This document shows positions 54,525-63,154 of a stretch of DNA of 64,000 nucleotides, one piece after another; positions within the stretch are counted from its first letter, which is position 1, and every line of letters begins with the position of its first letter. Under the pieces are notes generated by a model that searched no databases, was not told where the DNA came from, and was given only the letters and a program-made list of their open reading frames with translations. The stretch comes from Pseudomonas lini (GTDB taxonomy: Bacteria > Pseudomonadota > Gammaproteobacteria > Pseudomonadales > Pseudomonadaceae). The stretch covers positions 1 through 64,000 of the forward strand of contig NZ_JAUSSR010000005.1 of assembly GCF_030812475.1 (NCBI RefSeq), in the 5' to 3' direction. A program made the position numbers and the translations under genes.

Positions 54525-55568
54525 ATGAAGTTTTCCCTGTTCGTGCACATGGAACGTTGGGACGAAAGCGTCAGCCACCGTCAGCTGTTCGAAGACTTGA
54601 CCGAACTGACCCTGATGGCCGAGGCCGGTGGTTTCAGCACCGTCTGGATCGGCGAACACCACGCCATGGAATACACCATCTCGCCGAGCCCGATGCCGCT
54701 ATTGGCCTACCTGGCCGCCAAGACCACCACCATTCACCTTGGCGCCGGCACCATTATCGCGCCGTTCTGGCACCCGCTACGGGTCGCCGGCGAATGCGCC
54801 CTGCTCGACGTGATCAGTAACGGTCGCATGGAAGTCGGCCTGGCCCGCGGCGCCTACCAGGTGGAGTTCGACCGCATGGCCGGTGGCATGCCGGCGTCCT
54901 CCGGTGGTCAGGCCCTGCGGGAAATGGTTCCGGTGGTTCGCGCGTTGTGGCAAGGCGATTACGCCCACGACGGCGATATCTGGAAATTCCCGACGTCCAC
55001 CAGCGTGCCCAAGCCGATCCAGAAGCCCAACCCGCCAATGTGGATCGCCGCCCGCGACCCGGACTCGCACAACTTCGCGGTGGCCAACGGCTGCAACGTC
55101 ATGGTCACGCCGCTGATGAAAGGCGACGAAGAAGTCCTCGACCTGAAGAACAAGTTCCAGACCGCCCTGGACAACAACCCGGACGTGCCGCGCCCACAAT
55201 TGATGGTGCTGCGTCACACCCACGTCCACGCGGTCGACGATCCAGAGGGCTGGAAAGTCGGGGCCAAGGCCATCTCGCGTTTCTACCGCACCTTCGACGC
55301 CTGGTTCGGCAACAAGACGACGCCGGTCAATGGCTTCCTGGAACCGAGCCCGGAAGAGAAGTTCGCCGAGCGTCCGGAGTTCCAGCTGGACAGCCTGCAC
55401 AGGACCGCGATGATCGGCACCCCGGAAGAAATCATCCCGCGCATCAAGTACTACCAGGAACTGGGGGTCGACGAGTTCAGCTTCTGGTGCGATAACAGCC
55501 TGCCCCACGCGGAAAAGAAAAAATCCCTGGAGCTGTTCATCAAACACGTGGTCCCGGCGTTCCGCTGA
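54525..55568 (+). CDS. LLM class flavin-dependent oxidoreductase (bacterial luciferase-like)
   Basis: A 347-aa TIM-barrel flavin monooxygenase. MKFSLFVHMERWDES, GGFSTVWIGEHHAMEYT and GRMEVGLARGAYQVEF are luciferase-family segments. The family uses reduced FMN from a separate reductase to oxygenate substrates such as uracil (RutA), pyridine, alkanesulfonates or aminopolycarboxylates. Paired here with reductase, hydrolase and aldehyde dehydrogenase genes it probably performs the first oxidative cleavage of the substrate. A strong terminator follows. Confidence 0.93.
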   Translation: MKFSLFVHMERWDESVSHRQLFEDLTELTLMAEAGGFSTVWIGEHHAMEYTISPSPMPLLAYLAAKTTTIHLGAGTIIAPFWHPLRVAGECALLDVISNGRMEVGLARGAYQVEFDRMAGGMPASSGGQALREMVPVVRALWQGDYAHDGDIWKFPTSTSVPKPIQKPNPPMWIAARDPDSHNFAVANGCNVMVTPLMKGDEEVLDLKNKFQTALDNNPDVPRPQLMVLRHTHVHAVDDPEGWKVGAKAISRFYRTFDAWFGNKTTPVNGFLEPSPEEKFAERPEFQLDSLHRTAMIGTPEEIIPRIKYYQELGVDEFSFWCDNSLPHAEKKKSLELFIKHVVPAFR

Positions 55569-55578
55569 GTCCAGCCAC

Positions 55579-55608
55579 CGGCCCCCTGGACGCGAAGCCA
55601 GGGGGTTG
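55579..55608 (+). terminator. Intrinsic terminator-like hairpin
   Basis: GCCCCCTGG/CCAGGGGGTT with an 8-nt loop immediately follows the LLM gene. Confidence 0.7.
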
Positions 55609-55631
55609 ACTGACGTGCAGGGTCGATTCCG

Positions 55632-55733
55632 ATGCCCCGGTGCATTGTGGTCGGATTGCTGGTGCCGGCCATCAGTTATTACGGGCTGATGAAGCTCGGT
55701 AAGCGCGCCCAGGGGGTTGGCGAGCTGTCGTGA
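55632..55733 (+). pseudogene. Remnant of a membrane-transporter C-terminus
   Basis: A 33-codon frame reading IVVGLLVPAISYYGLMK then GKRAQGVGELS and stop looks like the last TM helix and tail of a permease, perhaps NCS1 type. No matching upstream part is present. It is probably a deletion relic. Confidence 0.4.
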
Positions 55734-55824
55734 TCACTGCCTGAACATCCACCACACCGGGTGCAATGCTCACAACGCAACCTGAGGCCAGCGGCCCCCT
55801 GTCACCAGGGGCAAGCCGCCCTCG

Positions 55825-56577
55825 TCACTCGCGGCGGGGGCTGCGTTCGAAAATCGCGCCTTCGATACCCAGCACTTCCCGGGTGTCGGCATAGATCCCG
55901 ACGCCTTTTTCCCAGACATGCTTGATCGACTGATCGGCGCAACGAATCCGGTAATCGAGTTCGAACGGTTCCTGTCGCGACAAGGCATATTGCACTTCGC
56001 GCCAGACGTAATCGGCATCCTGCGCCAGGATCAGGCTGTTGTAGGTGAACTCATGGTTGTCCACCAGCCGTTCCGGGGGATAGCCGGTCAGTTGCAGGCA
56101 ACCGGCACTGACGAATTCCATGGTCCAGTCGCGGTTGTTGCGGCCGCGGTAGATCAGCCCGGGCATGCTGTCCAGCAGGCTCATGCTGCTGCGCTGGCTG
56201 GCTTGCAAGGCGATCTCGCGGCGTTTGTGCGCGGTAATGTCCCCGGCCACCAGATAAAAACATTGAGCGCCGCGCCTGAGGCCGACGTCGAACCACCGCA
56301 GCTCCCCCGAAGGGTGGACGAAGCGCAACCGCTGGTTGAAGCAGGTCTCGGGGCGCCGGCGCAGTTCATGCAGGGCCTGGCGCCACAATGAACGGTCTTC
56401 GTGGTGGACGTAATCGACGAGATTACGCTCCGGCCCCGGCCGATCCATCAGCTCGACCCAAGCCAGGTTGAAGTGGGCGATCTGCCCGTTATCCCGCAGT
56501 TCGAGCAGCGCCGCCGGAAAGCGGTCCATCAGGTGCAAGGACGATGTCTGCACACATGCCTCAGGCCGATCCATCAT
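55825..56577 (-). CDS. Tandem PAS-domain protein without output domain
   Basis: A 250-aa cytoplasmic protein with two PAS units. The first (~15-125) ends in the PAC-like FYLVAGDITAHKRREIALQ. The second (~130-250) contains WTMEFVSAGCLQLTGYPPERL and ends IEGAIFERSP. No kinase, GGDEF, EAL or HTH domain follows. It starts right at the response-regulator stop, so it is third in a sensor operon divergent from the amine-oxidation genes. It probably acts as an accessory sensor for the kinase. Confidence 0.85.
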   Translation of the reverse strand: MMDRPEACVQTSSLHLMDRFPAALLELRDNGQIAHFNLAWVELMDRPGPERNLVDYVHHEDRSLWRQALHELRRRPETCFNQRLRFVHPSGELRWFDVGLRRGAQCFYLVAGDITAHKRREIALQASQRSSMSLLDSMPGLIYRGRNNRDWTMEFVSAGCLQLTGYPPERLVDNHEFTYNSLILAQDADYVWREVQYALSRQEPFELDYRIRCADQSIKHVWEKGVGIYADTREVLGIEGAIFERSPRRE

Positions 56578-57249
56578 CTAATGCCGCTCCTCGTGTCGCA
56601 CCGACGCACCGTTGTGGACCCACGCCGCCAGCTCCAGGCGCGAATGCAGGCCAAGTTTCTGCAACAGATTGCGCACATAGATCTTGACCGTGCCATCGCT
56701 GATCCCCAGTTCCCGGGCGATCTGTTTATTGCTCATGCCGGCTGCGATCAGGGCCAGGGTCTGGCCCTCGCGTTCGGTCAGGTTGCCAGTGTCCAGCGGA
56801 TCCGGTTCCTGTGCCGGCCGGTGCGCCGACTCCCGTTGATCGGCCAGCAGGGCCACCAGGGTCGAATCCAGGACGATCGCGCCCTTGTGGCAGTTGCGCA
56901 TGTAGGCCAACAACGCATCGGGCTCGGTTTCCTTGAGCACGTAGCCGCTGGCACCGAGGCGCAAGGCCGTCAACAGCTCGGCGCGATCCATCGACGCGGT
57001 GAGCACCACCACCTGGCAATCGAGGCGCAACTGCCGCAGTTCATCGAGCACCTGCAAGCCGCTCAAGCCAGGCATGTGCAGATCCAGCAGCACCTGCTGC
57101 GGCGCCAGGCTCACGGCCAGGTTGATGCCTTCGCGGCCACTGGCGGCCTGCCCCACCACTTCGAAGTCATCGCTGGCGCCGAACAGCTGCGCCAGGCCCT
57201 TGCGAAACAGCGGGTGATCATCGATCAGTAATAAGGTCGTGCAGTCCAT
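56578..57249 (-). CDS. NarL/LuxR-family response regulator
   Basis: A 223-aa regulator. The receiver domain starts MDCTTLLLIDDHPLFRKG, with phospho-acceptor Asp56 (VLLDLHMP) and Lys in GYVLKETEP. The LuxR helix-turn-helix is LTEREGQTLALIAAGMSNKQIARELGISDGTVKIYV. It overlaps the 3' end of the kinase gene by 32 bp. It likely activates the divergent dimethylamine oxidation operon. Confidence 0.92.
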   Translation of the reverse strand: MDCTTLLLIDDHPLFRKGLAQLFGASDDFEVVGQAASGREGINLAVSLAPQQVLLDLHMPGLSGLQVLDELRQLRLDCQVVVLTASMDRAELLTALRLGASGYVLKETEPDALLAYMRNCHKGAIVLDSTLVALLADQRESAHRPAQEPDPLDTGNLTEREGQTLALIAAGMSNKQIARELGISDGTVKIYVRNLLQKLGLHSRLELAAWVHNGASVRHEERH

Positions 57250-58462
57250 CAAAACTCCCCTGTGGCAGGTCCTGGTGGTGGCAAAGGCCAAGGTGTACGC
57301 GAACCCCGTGCGGGCGGATCGCTTCAATGGTCAGCCGGGCACCGATGCTCGCGGCGCGCTCACGGATAATCGCCAGGCCGAAATGGTTGTCCTCCCCCGA
57401 AGCCGCGCTCAGGCCGATGCCGTCATCCTCCACTGATACCGCGATATCGCCGTCCTGGCTTTGCCGCAATTCGATGCGCACATGCCTCGCGTGGGAATGG
57501 CGCACCGCGTTGGCCAGTGCCTCGCGAATGATCTGCAGAATCTGCAGTTCGGTTTCCGGGCCCAAGGCATCGTCGGCGAGGCGGTTGTCCAGTTCGAAAA
57601 CGATGATGCAGCGCCGCGAGAACTCGGCGACGGAGTCGGCCAGGGCCTGGCGCAGCGAGCGCCCGTCCATGGTCAGGCGGGCGCTGGTGATCAGTTCGCG
57701 CACCTGGCGTTGCAGCTGGCTCAGGCCGCCGCACAATTCCTGCAACACGGCAGTGGCGTGTGCAGGCGTGCCCGGTTGCGTGCGCAGCAAATGCGCCTGG
57801 AACGCCAGGTAACCCAACTGCTGCGCCACCGAATCGTGCAGTTCACGGGCCAGGGCACCGTGCTGGAACGTGGCCTGTTTGCGCTGTTGCTCCCGGTTGT
57901 GGCAGCGCAAGCGTACGGTGACGCCGACCGCCTGCGCCGCCTCCTCCAGCAATGGGCGCCAGCTGACGTGAATCGGTCGTGGGCTATCGAGCAGCAACAC
58001 CCCTTTGCCCGAGTCGTCACCGGGCGACAAGACGCACAGCAGGCGATGCACGCCCCGCTGCCGGCAAGGCCCACAGACTTGAGCCGTTTCCGTCAGTGCC
58101 CCGTCACGCCAGGGACAGCGTTCCACACCCTTACAGCCCTCGAGCGATGCACGCCGTGCCGGCCCCAGGTCTTCGCCGCCCAGGATCAGATTCAGCCTGC
58201 AGCTGGGCAACAGTGCGTCGAAACGATCCAGAAAAGTCGCCAAGGCACCGTCAGCGTGCACTTGGCTCAGGGGCAACCCGGCCAACAACCTGCGCACGCT
58301 GCGCGCCTGATCGGGGCGGATACGCCCCCACCAGAGCGGCCACCACTGCGGTCGTGTTCGCACTCTCGATAACTCCCCGTCCGGTTGCTCAGCCCTGAAC
58401 CGGGAGACCAGCAACTTCCATGCCCCGAACCGGTGTCGCGCGAGGCTTATCTCCAAAGACAT
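57218..58462 (-). CDS. NarX-type soluble histidine kinase with Cys-rich sensor region
   Basis: A 414-aa kinase with no clear TM segment. Residues ~85-145 hold a cysteine cluster (C88, C110, C116, C130, C133, C143) inside a GAF-like region, suggesting an Fe-S or thiol redox sensor. The HisKA_3 box is ALARELHDSVAQQ (His209). The HATPase_c N-box is REALANAVRHSHA, with EDDGIGL. The start at 58462 was chosen where similarity begins; an upstream ATG reaches into the dmm promoter. It is divergent from dmmA across 127 bp. Confidence 0.9.
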   Translation of the reverse strand: MSLEISLARHRFGAWKLLVSRFRAEQPDGELSRVRTRPQWWPLWWGRIRPDQARSVRRLLAGLPLSQVHADGALATFLDRFDALLPSCRLNLILGGEDLGPARRASLEGCKGVERCPWRDGALTETAQVCGPCRQRGVHRLLCVLSPGDDSGKGVLLLDSPRPIHVSWRPLLEEAAQAVGVTVRLRCHNREQQRKQATFQHGALARELHDSVAQQLGYLAFQAHLLRTQPGTPAHATAVLQELCGGLSQLQRQVRELITSARLTMDGRSLRQALADSVAEFSRRCIIVFELDNRLADDALGPETELQILQIIREALANAVRHSHARHVRIELRQSQDGDIAVSVEDDGIGLSAASGEDNHFGLAIIRERAASIGARLTIEAIRPHGVRVHLGLCHHQDLPQGSFDGLHDLITDR

Positions 58463-58589
58463 AGCCCTTTTTCCGGATTGAGAAGATTTTCCCCATAGGA
58501 AAGTATCTTCCCCAGCAAGAAACAGATTCTCTGTCCAACGCCACCTTTCTCGCCTTTTCGACAGGCGCGGATCAGCCAGGAAAGCCCAC

Positions 58590-59102
58590 ATGACGGATAG
58601 ACACAGCGCCGCTCCGGACCGACTTCACAGCCTCCCGCGCTATCGCCAGCCACTGCCCCGCGATACCGCCACCCGGAACCTTGTGGTCATGCAATCGGCA
58701 GCGGCCTGCGCCCCCGTTGTCGACGCCCTTGCACAGCCCCTGGTGCTCGATGCCGAGAATGCCGACTTCGCCCCGCGCCTGCATCAGATGCTGGGCAGTG
58801 CCACCGTCGGCAGCCAGCTCTACATCATGGGCGACGAGGCCTTTATCTGGCGCATCCATGGCCAGGCCCGCAGCGCCGGGCTGGAAGATGATGAGATCGA
58901 CATCATCCGCACGCTTGCCGGCCCGCGCCTGGTGTATTGCGTGCACTGCGGCCAGACCCAGGCAGCCGGGCCGGAGTCGCTGTTGAATTGCACCGGTTGC
59001 GCGGTCGGGCTGGAAGTGCGCGAGCACTTTTCCAGACGCCTGGGGGCGTACCTGGGCGTCTGCACCAACCCCGACCAGCCTTACGCCGGAGCCCGGCCAT
59101 GA
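58590..59102 (+). CDS. dmmA: Dimethylamine monooxygenase subunit DmmA family
   Basis: A 170-aa protein with a C-terminal zinc-ribbon-like part (VYCVHCGQTQ and LNCTGCAVGLEV, two CxxC pairs) followed by REHFSRRLGAYLGV. This is the DmmA-type subunit of the haem-dependent oxidative N-demethylase (HODM)/dimethylamine monooxygenase complex, associated with flavin/electron transfer. It overlaps the reductase gene by ATGA. First gene of the amine operon, divergent from the sensor kinase. Confidence 0.85.
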   Translation: MTDRHSAAPDRLHSLPRYRQPLPRDTATRNLVVMQSAAACAPVVDALAQPLVLDAENADFAPRLHQMLGSATVGSQLYIMGDEAFIWRIHGQARSAGLEDDEIDIIRTLAGPRLVYCVHCGQTQAAGPESLLNCTGCAVGLEVREHFSRRLGAYLGVCTNPDQPYAGARP

Positions 59103-60028
59103 GCGCGGTACTCGACGTGCAGGTCAGCGCGGCGCGAATGCTCAGCCCGGTGGTGCGCGAGTTCACCCTGCAGTCATGCGCCGGACCTTTGCCAGGTTTT
59201 TCCCCCGGCAGTCATGTGCAGGTTCACCTGCCGCTGGCGACGGGCAAGGTTCGCAATGCCTATTCACTGACCGGCGACCCGGCGCACAGCCAGCACTACC
59301 GCATTGCCGTACGCCTGCAGGACGTCTCCCGCGGCGGCTCGCACTACCTGCATCGCCAGGTCCGGGTCGGCGACAGGCTGCAGATCTCGCCGCCGGCCAA
59401 TCTGTTCGCCCTGCACTCGACTGCCAGCCTGCACATCCTGATCGCCGGAGGCATTGGCATCACACCGTTCATGGCCTACATCGCAGCCCTGGAACAACGC
59501 CGGGCCCACTTCGAATTGCACTACCTGTGTCGCCCGGGGCTGAGTGATGCCTACGTCGATGAGTTGCAACAGCGACTGGGTTCGCGATTGCACATCTACC
59601 CCAGTCGTCCGGACCTGAGCCGGATCCTGTGCGACCGGCCACTGGGCAGCCATGTGTACACCTGTGGCCCGCCACCGTTGCTCGACGCGGTACGGCAACA
59701 GGCCACTGCCCTCGGCTGGCCGCTCGGGAGGGTGCACTGGGAAGCCTTCAATGCCGCACAACCGGGTCAAGCCTTCGACGTCGAACTGCTGCGTAGCAAC
59801 CGCCACCTGCGGGTCGGGGCCGAACAAAGCCTGCTCGAAGCCCTGGAATCGGCCGGCCTGCAGATCCCCAACCTGTGCCGGGGCGGCGTCTGCGGCCAAT
59901 GCATGACCCGCCACCGGGGCGGCGACATCGAACACCGCGACAGCTTCCTGAGCCCCGCCGAACAGGACGCCTTTCTCATGCCCTGTGTCTCTCGCGGCCG
60001 CGGCCTATGCGTTTCGCTGGATCTTTAG
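59099..60028 (+). CDS. PDR/VanB-type ferredoxin reductase subunit of HODM/Dmm
   Basis: A 309-aa phthalate-dioxygenase-reductase-like protein. FMN is bound by the RNAYSLTGDP segment, NAD by IAGGIGITPFMAY and YTCGPPPLL. The C-terminal plant-type [2Fe-2S] domain has CRGGVCGQC and a later Cys (LMPCVSR). It carries electrons from NAD(P)H to the haem subunit. ATG 59099 overlaps the dmmA stop. It ends 9 bp before the haem subunit gene. Confidence 0.92.
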   Translation: MSAVLDVQVSAARMLSPVVREFTLQSCAGPLPGFSPGSHVQVHLPLATGKVRNAYSLTGDPAHSQHYRIAVRLQDVSRGGSHYLHRQVRVGDRLQISPPANLFALHSTASLHILIAGGIGITPFMAYIAALEQRRAHFELHYLCRPGLSDAYVDELQQRLGSRLHIYPSRPDLSRILCDRPLGSHVYTCGPPPLLDAVRQQATALGWPLGRVHWEAFNAAQPGQAFDVELLRSNRHLRVGAEQSLLEALESAGLQIPNLCRGGVCGQCMTRHRGGDIEHRDSFLSPAEQDAFLMPCVSRGRGLCVSLDL

Positions 60029-60037
60029 GAGTCGACC

Positions 60038-61051
60038 ATGACCATTCAAGCAAACCCCGTGCAGAGCTATCGAGACGACTTCAGTTTTCGCAACAGCCCC
60101 ACGGCCATCCGCCGCTTTCCATTCCCCTTCACCGAGGACAGCTACCTGTATTCGGTGAACATCGAACCGGCGACTTCCCGGGATCCGGGCTCGATTTACC
60201 AACACGGGTTCGACATCGACGAACACTACCGTTCGGAAATGGCCGAGCGCGCCCTGGTGCTGGACAAGGACCCGCGCCGCTACCTGGTGATGCCGCACAT
60301 GCAGGTAGCCGCCTGGGATGCGCTGCAGATGCTCATGGAACACCTCGCCGCCGATTATCCGCAGTGGTTCAGCCTTGAGCGTGTGGGCGACGACTGGCAT
60401 TGGCGCAACCAGCTGCTGGCTATCGATCAGCGCTTCGTGTTCGGTGATTCCACGAGCCTGCCCTGCGAGCCCCTGGAGTTCATCGGCCGCCAGGTGCAGG
60501 GGGATTTCGCCCTGCTCGATCAACGGGACGGCGATCTGTACATGGACGCCGGCCTGGTCACCAGCCCGGCCGACTGGTCACTGGCCTTCGACGCCGGCAT
60601 GAGTTTCAAGCAGTGGCATTCGCCGGTACCCATGGCCCACCAGATGGGCATCTTCGACCGCGCGCTGAAGTACCTGCTCAACCTGCAAGTGGGGCAGCCG
60701 GTACGGCGCCTGAACTGGACACTGACGATCAATCCTCGCCTGGATTCCTCGCCCGAGACTTTCCATGAATGGGGCGCCGACCGCGGCCGCATCACCGCCG
60801 AAAACGTCGGGCAACAGGTGCATCTGCGGGTCGAGTTGCAAGTGATGGCCCGCCTGCCGCGCAGCAATGCGGTGATGTTCAGCATCCGCACCTACCTGAT
60901 CAGCATGGACGAACTGGTCACCCAGCCCGGCTGGGGCTGCCGCCTGCACCGAGTGCTGCGCGACCTGCCCGGGCCGATCGCCGACTACAAGGGCATGAGC
61001 CGCTACCGAGCGACCCTGGTCCAGTGGCTGAGCCGCTTCGACCAGGCCTGA
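60038..61051 (+). CDS. Haem-dependent oxidative N-demethylase alpha subunit (DUF3445)
   Basis: A 337-aa DUF3445 protein. RRFPFPFTEDSYLYSVNIEP at the N-terminus and FHEWGADRGRITAENVGQQVHLRVELQVMARLPRS near the C-terminus are family segments. The family is a PAS-fold haem enzyme that oxidatively removes a methyl group from dimethylamine, giving methylamine and a one-carbon unit. It is encoded between the reductase and the tetrahydrofolate-binding subunit, the expected order for the complex. Confidence 0.9.
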   Translation: MTIQANPVQSYRDDFSFRNSPTAIRRFPFPFTEDSYLYSVNIEPATSRDPGSIYQHGFDIDEHYRSEMAERALVLDKDPRRYLVMPHMQVAAWDALQMLMEHLAADYPQWFSLERVGDDWHWRNQLLAIDQRFVFGDSTSLPCEPLEFIGRQVQGDFALLDQRDGDLYMDAGLVTSPADWSLAFDAGMSFKQWHSPVPMAHQMGIFDRALKYLLNLQVGQPVRRLNWTLTINPRLDSSPETFHEWGADRGRITAENVGQQVHLRVELQVMARLPRSNAVMFSIRTYLISMDELVTQPGWGCRLHRVLRDLPGPIADYKGMSRYRATLVQWLSRFDQA

Positions 61052-61084
61052 CCCCTACCTACTTTTCCCTACAAGGATCTTCAC

Positions 61085-62215
61085 ATGACCCATTCATGGC
61101 GTATTTCTGCGCTGGCCGAACGGCACCGCGCACTCGGCTCGAACCTCGAAGACTGGAACGGCATGGGCACTGCCTGGACCTACAGCAGCGACCTGGCCGA
61201 TCACCATCAGGCGATCCGCACCCGTGCCGGACTGATGGATGTGTCCGGGCTGAAGAAAGTCCACTACGTCGGCCCCCATGCCGAGAGCCTGCTGCAATGG
61301 GCCACCACCCGCGACATCGCCAAGCTGTACCCCGGCAAGTCGGTGTACGCCTCGATGCTCGACGAGGGCGGCAAGTTCGTCGATGACTGCATCGTCTACC
61401 GCACCGGGCCCAACGCGTTCATGGTGGTCCACGGTGCCGGCAGCGGTCACGAAATGCTGGTGCGTTCAGCCCAGGGTCGGCAGGTGGCCATGCTGTTCGA
61501 TGACGACCTGCACGACCTGTCGCTGCAAGGGCCGCTGGCGGTGGACTTTCTCGCCGAGCACGTCCCCGGGATCCGTCAGCTGCCCTACTTCCATCACCTG
61601 CAAACCCGCCTGTTCGACCGCCCGGTGATGATCTCGCGCACCGGCTACACCGGCGAACGCGGCTACGAGATTTTCTGCAAGGCCGCCGATGCCCCGGCGC
61701 TGTGGGACAGCATCCTCGAGCAGGGCGCAAGCCTGGGCATCATCCCATGCGCCTTCACCGCCCTGGACTGGTTGCGGGTGGAAAGTTCGCTGATGTTTTT
61801 CCCCTATGACAACTCGCAGATGTACCCCTTCGCCGACCAGAAGGCTGGCGACACCCTGTGGGAAATGGGCCTGGATTTCACCGTCTCCCCGGACAAGCGC
61901 GAATTCCGCGGCGCCGACGAGCATTTTCGCCTGCGCGGCCAGGAGCGTTTCAGGATCACCGGCGTGTTGCTCGACGGCGTACGCGCCGCCGAGGCCGGCG
62001 ACACCCTGTGGCAGGGCGACCGGCAAGTCGGGGTGATCACCTGCGGCATGTATTCGCGTCTGAGCAAACGCTCCATGGCCATCGCCCGGATGAGCGTTGC
62101 CTGCTCGCTTCCCGGCATTGCCCTGCAGGTGCGCGGCAGCCTGGAAAGCGCCGCCGTGACCCACGCCCTGCCCTTCGACGACCCGGAAAAAACCAAGCGC
62201 ACGGCCAAGGGCTGA
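61085..62215 (+). CDS. GcvT-like tetrahydrofolate-binding subunit of HODM/Dmm
   Basis: A 376-aa aminomethyltransferase-fold protein (GcvT and C-terminal barrel domains). RTRAGLMDVSGLKKVHYVGP and MISRTGYTGERGYEIFC are the GcvT segments for folate and substrate binding. In the N-demethylase complex this subunit captures the released formaldehyde as methylene-tetrahydrofolate. It lies 33 bp after the haem subunit and 33 bp before purU, so formaldehyde handling is built into the operon. Confidence 0.9.
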   Translation: MTHSWRISALAERHRALGSNLEDWNGMGTAWTYSSDLADHHQAIRTRAGLMDVSGLKKVHYVGPHAESLLQWATTRDIAKLYPGKSVYASMLDEGGKFVDDCIVYRTGPNAFMVVHGAGSGHEMLVRSAQGRQVAMLFDDDLHDLSLQGPLAVDFLAEHVPGIRQLPYFHHLQTRLFDRPVMISRTGYTGERGYEIFCKAADAPALWDSILEQGASLGIIPCAFTALDWLRVESSLMFFPYDNSQMYPFADQKAGDTLWEMGLDFTVSPDKREFRGADEHFRLRGQERFRITGVLLDGVRAAEAGDTLWQGDRQVGVITCGMYSRLSKRSMAIARMSVACSLPGIALQVRGSLESAAVTHALPFDDPEKTKRTAKG

Positions 62216-62248
62216 GCCGCCCCTTCACTTGCAATCAGGGAACATTCA

Positions 62249-63115
62249 ATGGACACCTCCAATGAACATTACATCCTCAAGATCGACTGCCCGGCAGCGT
62301 CCGGCATCGTCGCCGCGATCACCGCATGCCTGGCCCGGCAGCAGTGCTACATCAGCGAACTGGCGCAATTCGACGATGAGTTCACCGGGCAGTTTTTCAT
62401 GCGCGCGGTGTTCCGCTTCAACACTGGCGTGAGCGGCGATATCGGGGCCCTGCGCGAGGATCTGGGGGACATGGCCGGCGGCTTCGACATGCAGTGGCAA
62501 CTGTTCTGCAGCAGCCAGCCGACCCGGGTGTTGCTGATGGTCAGCAAGTTCGACCATTGCCTGACCGACCTGCTATACCGCCATCGCAAGGGCGAGATGG
62601 ACATGCACATCACCGCCGTGGTCTCCAACCACCTGGACCTGCGGGCCATGGCCGAACGCGAAGGCATCCGCTTCATCTACCTGCCGATCACCAAGGACAG
62701 CAAGGCCAGCCAGGAAGCCGAGTTGCTGCGCATCGTCGAGGACACCCAGACCGACCTGGTGGTGCTCGCTCGCTATATGCAGATTCTCTCCGATGGTTTG
62801 TGCCAGCAGTTGTCTGGGCGGGCGATCAACATCCATCACTCGTTCCTGCCCGGTTTCAAGGGCGCCAAGCCCTATCACCAGGCCTACGACCGCGGCGTGA
62901 AGCTGATCGGCGCCACCGCCCACTACGTCACCAGCGACCTCGACGAGGGACCGATCATCGAGCAGGAAATCCAGCGCGTCGACCACACGCACCTGCCCGA
63001 CTCGCTGGTTGCCATCGGCCGCGACACCGAAACCGTAGCGCTTTCCAAAGCCCTGAAATACCACCTGGAACACCGGGTATTCATCAACCAGGACAAGACG
63101 GTGATTTTCCGCTGA
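62249..63115 (+). CDS. purU: Formyltetrahydrofolate deformylase
   Basis: A 288-aa protein. An N-terminal ACT domain (residues ~8-85) is followed by a formyltransferase-type domain. The catalytic Asn-His-Asp set is in INIHHSFLPGFKGAKPYHQAY and HYVTSDLDEGPIIEQE. It hydrolyses 10-formyl-THF to formate and THF. In this operon it regenerates THF after one-carbon units from demethylation are oxidised. This matches other methylated-amine clusters. Confidence 0.95.
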   Translation: MDTSNEHYILKIDCPAASGIVAAITACLARQQCYISELAQFDDEFTGQFFMRAVFRFNTGVSGDIGALREDLGDMAGGFDMQWQLFCSSQPTRVLLMVSKFDHCLTDLLYRHRKGEMDMHITAVVSNHLDLRAMAEREGIRFIYLPITKDSKASQEAELLRIVEDTQTDLVVLARYMQILSDGLCQQLSGRAINIHHSFLPGFKGAKPYHQAYDRGVKLIGATAHYVTSDLDEGPIIEQEIQRVDHTHLPDSLVAIGRDTETVALSKALKYHLEHRVFINQDKTVIFR

Positions 63116-63154
63116 GCGAGCCTTTTTTCCGATTCACAGCCACGAGAAACGACC

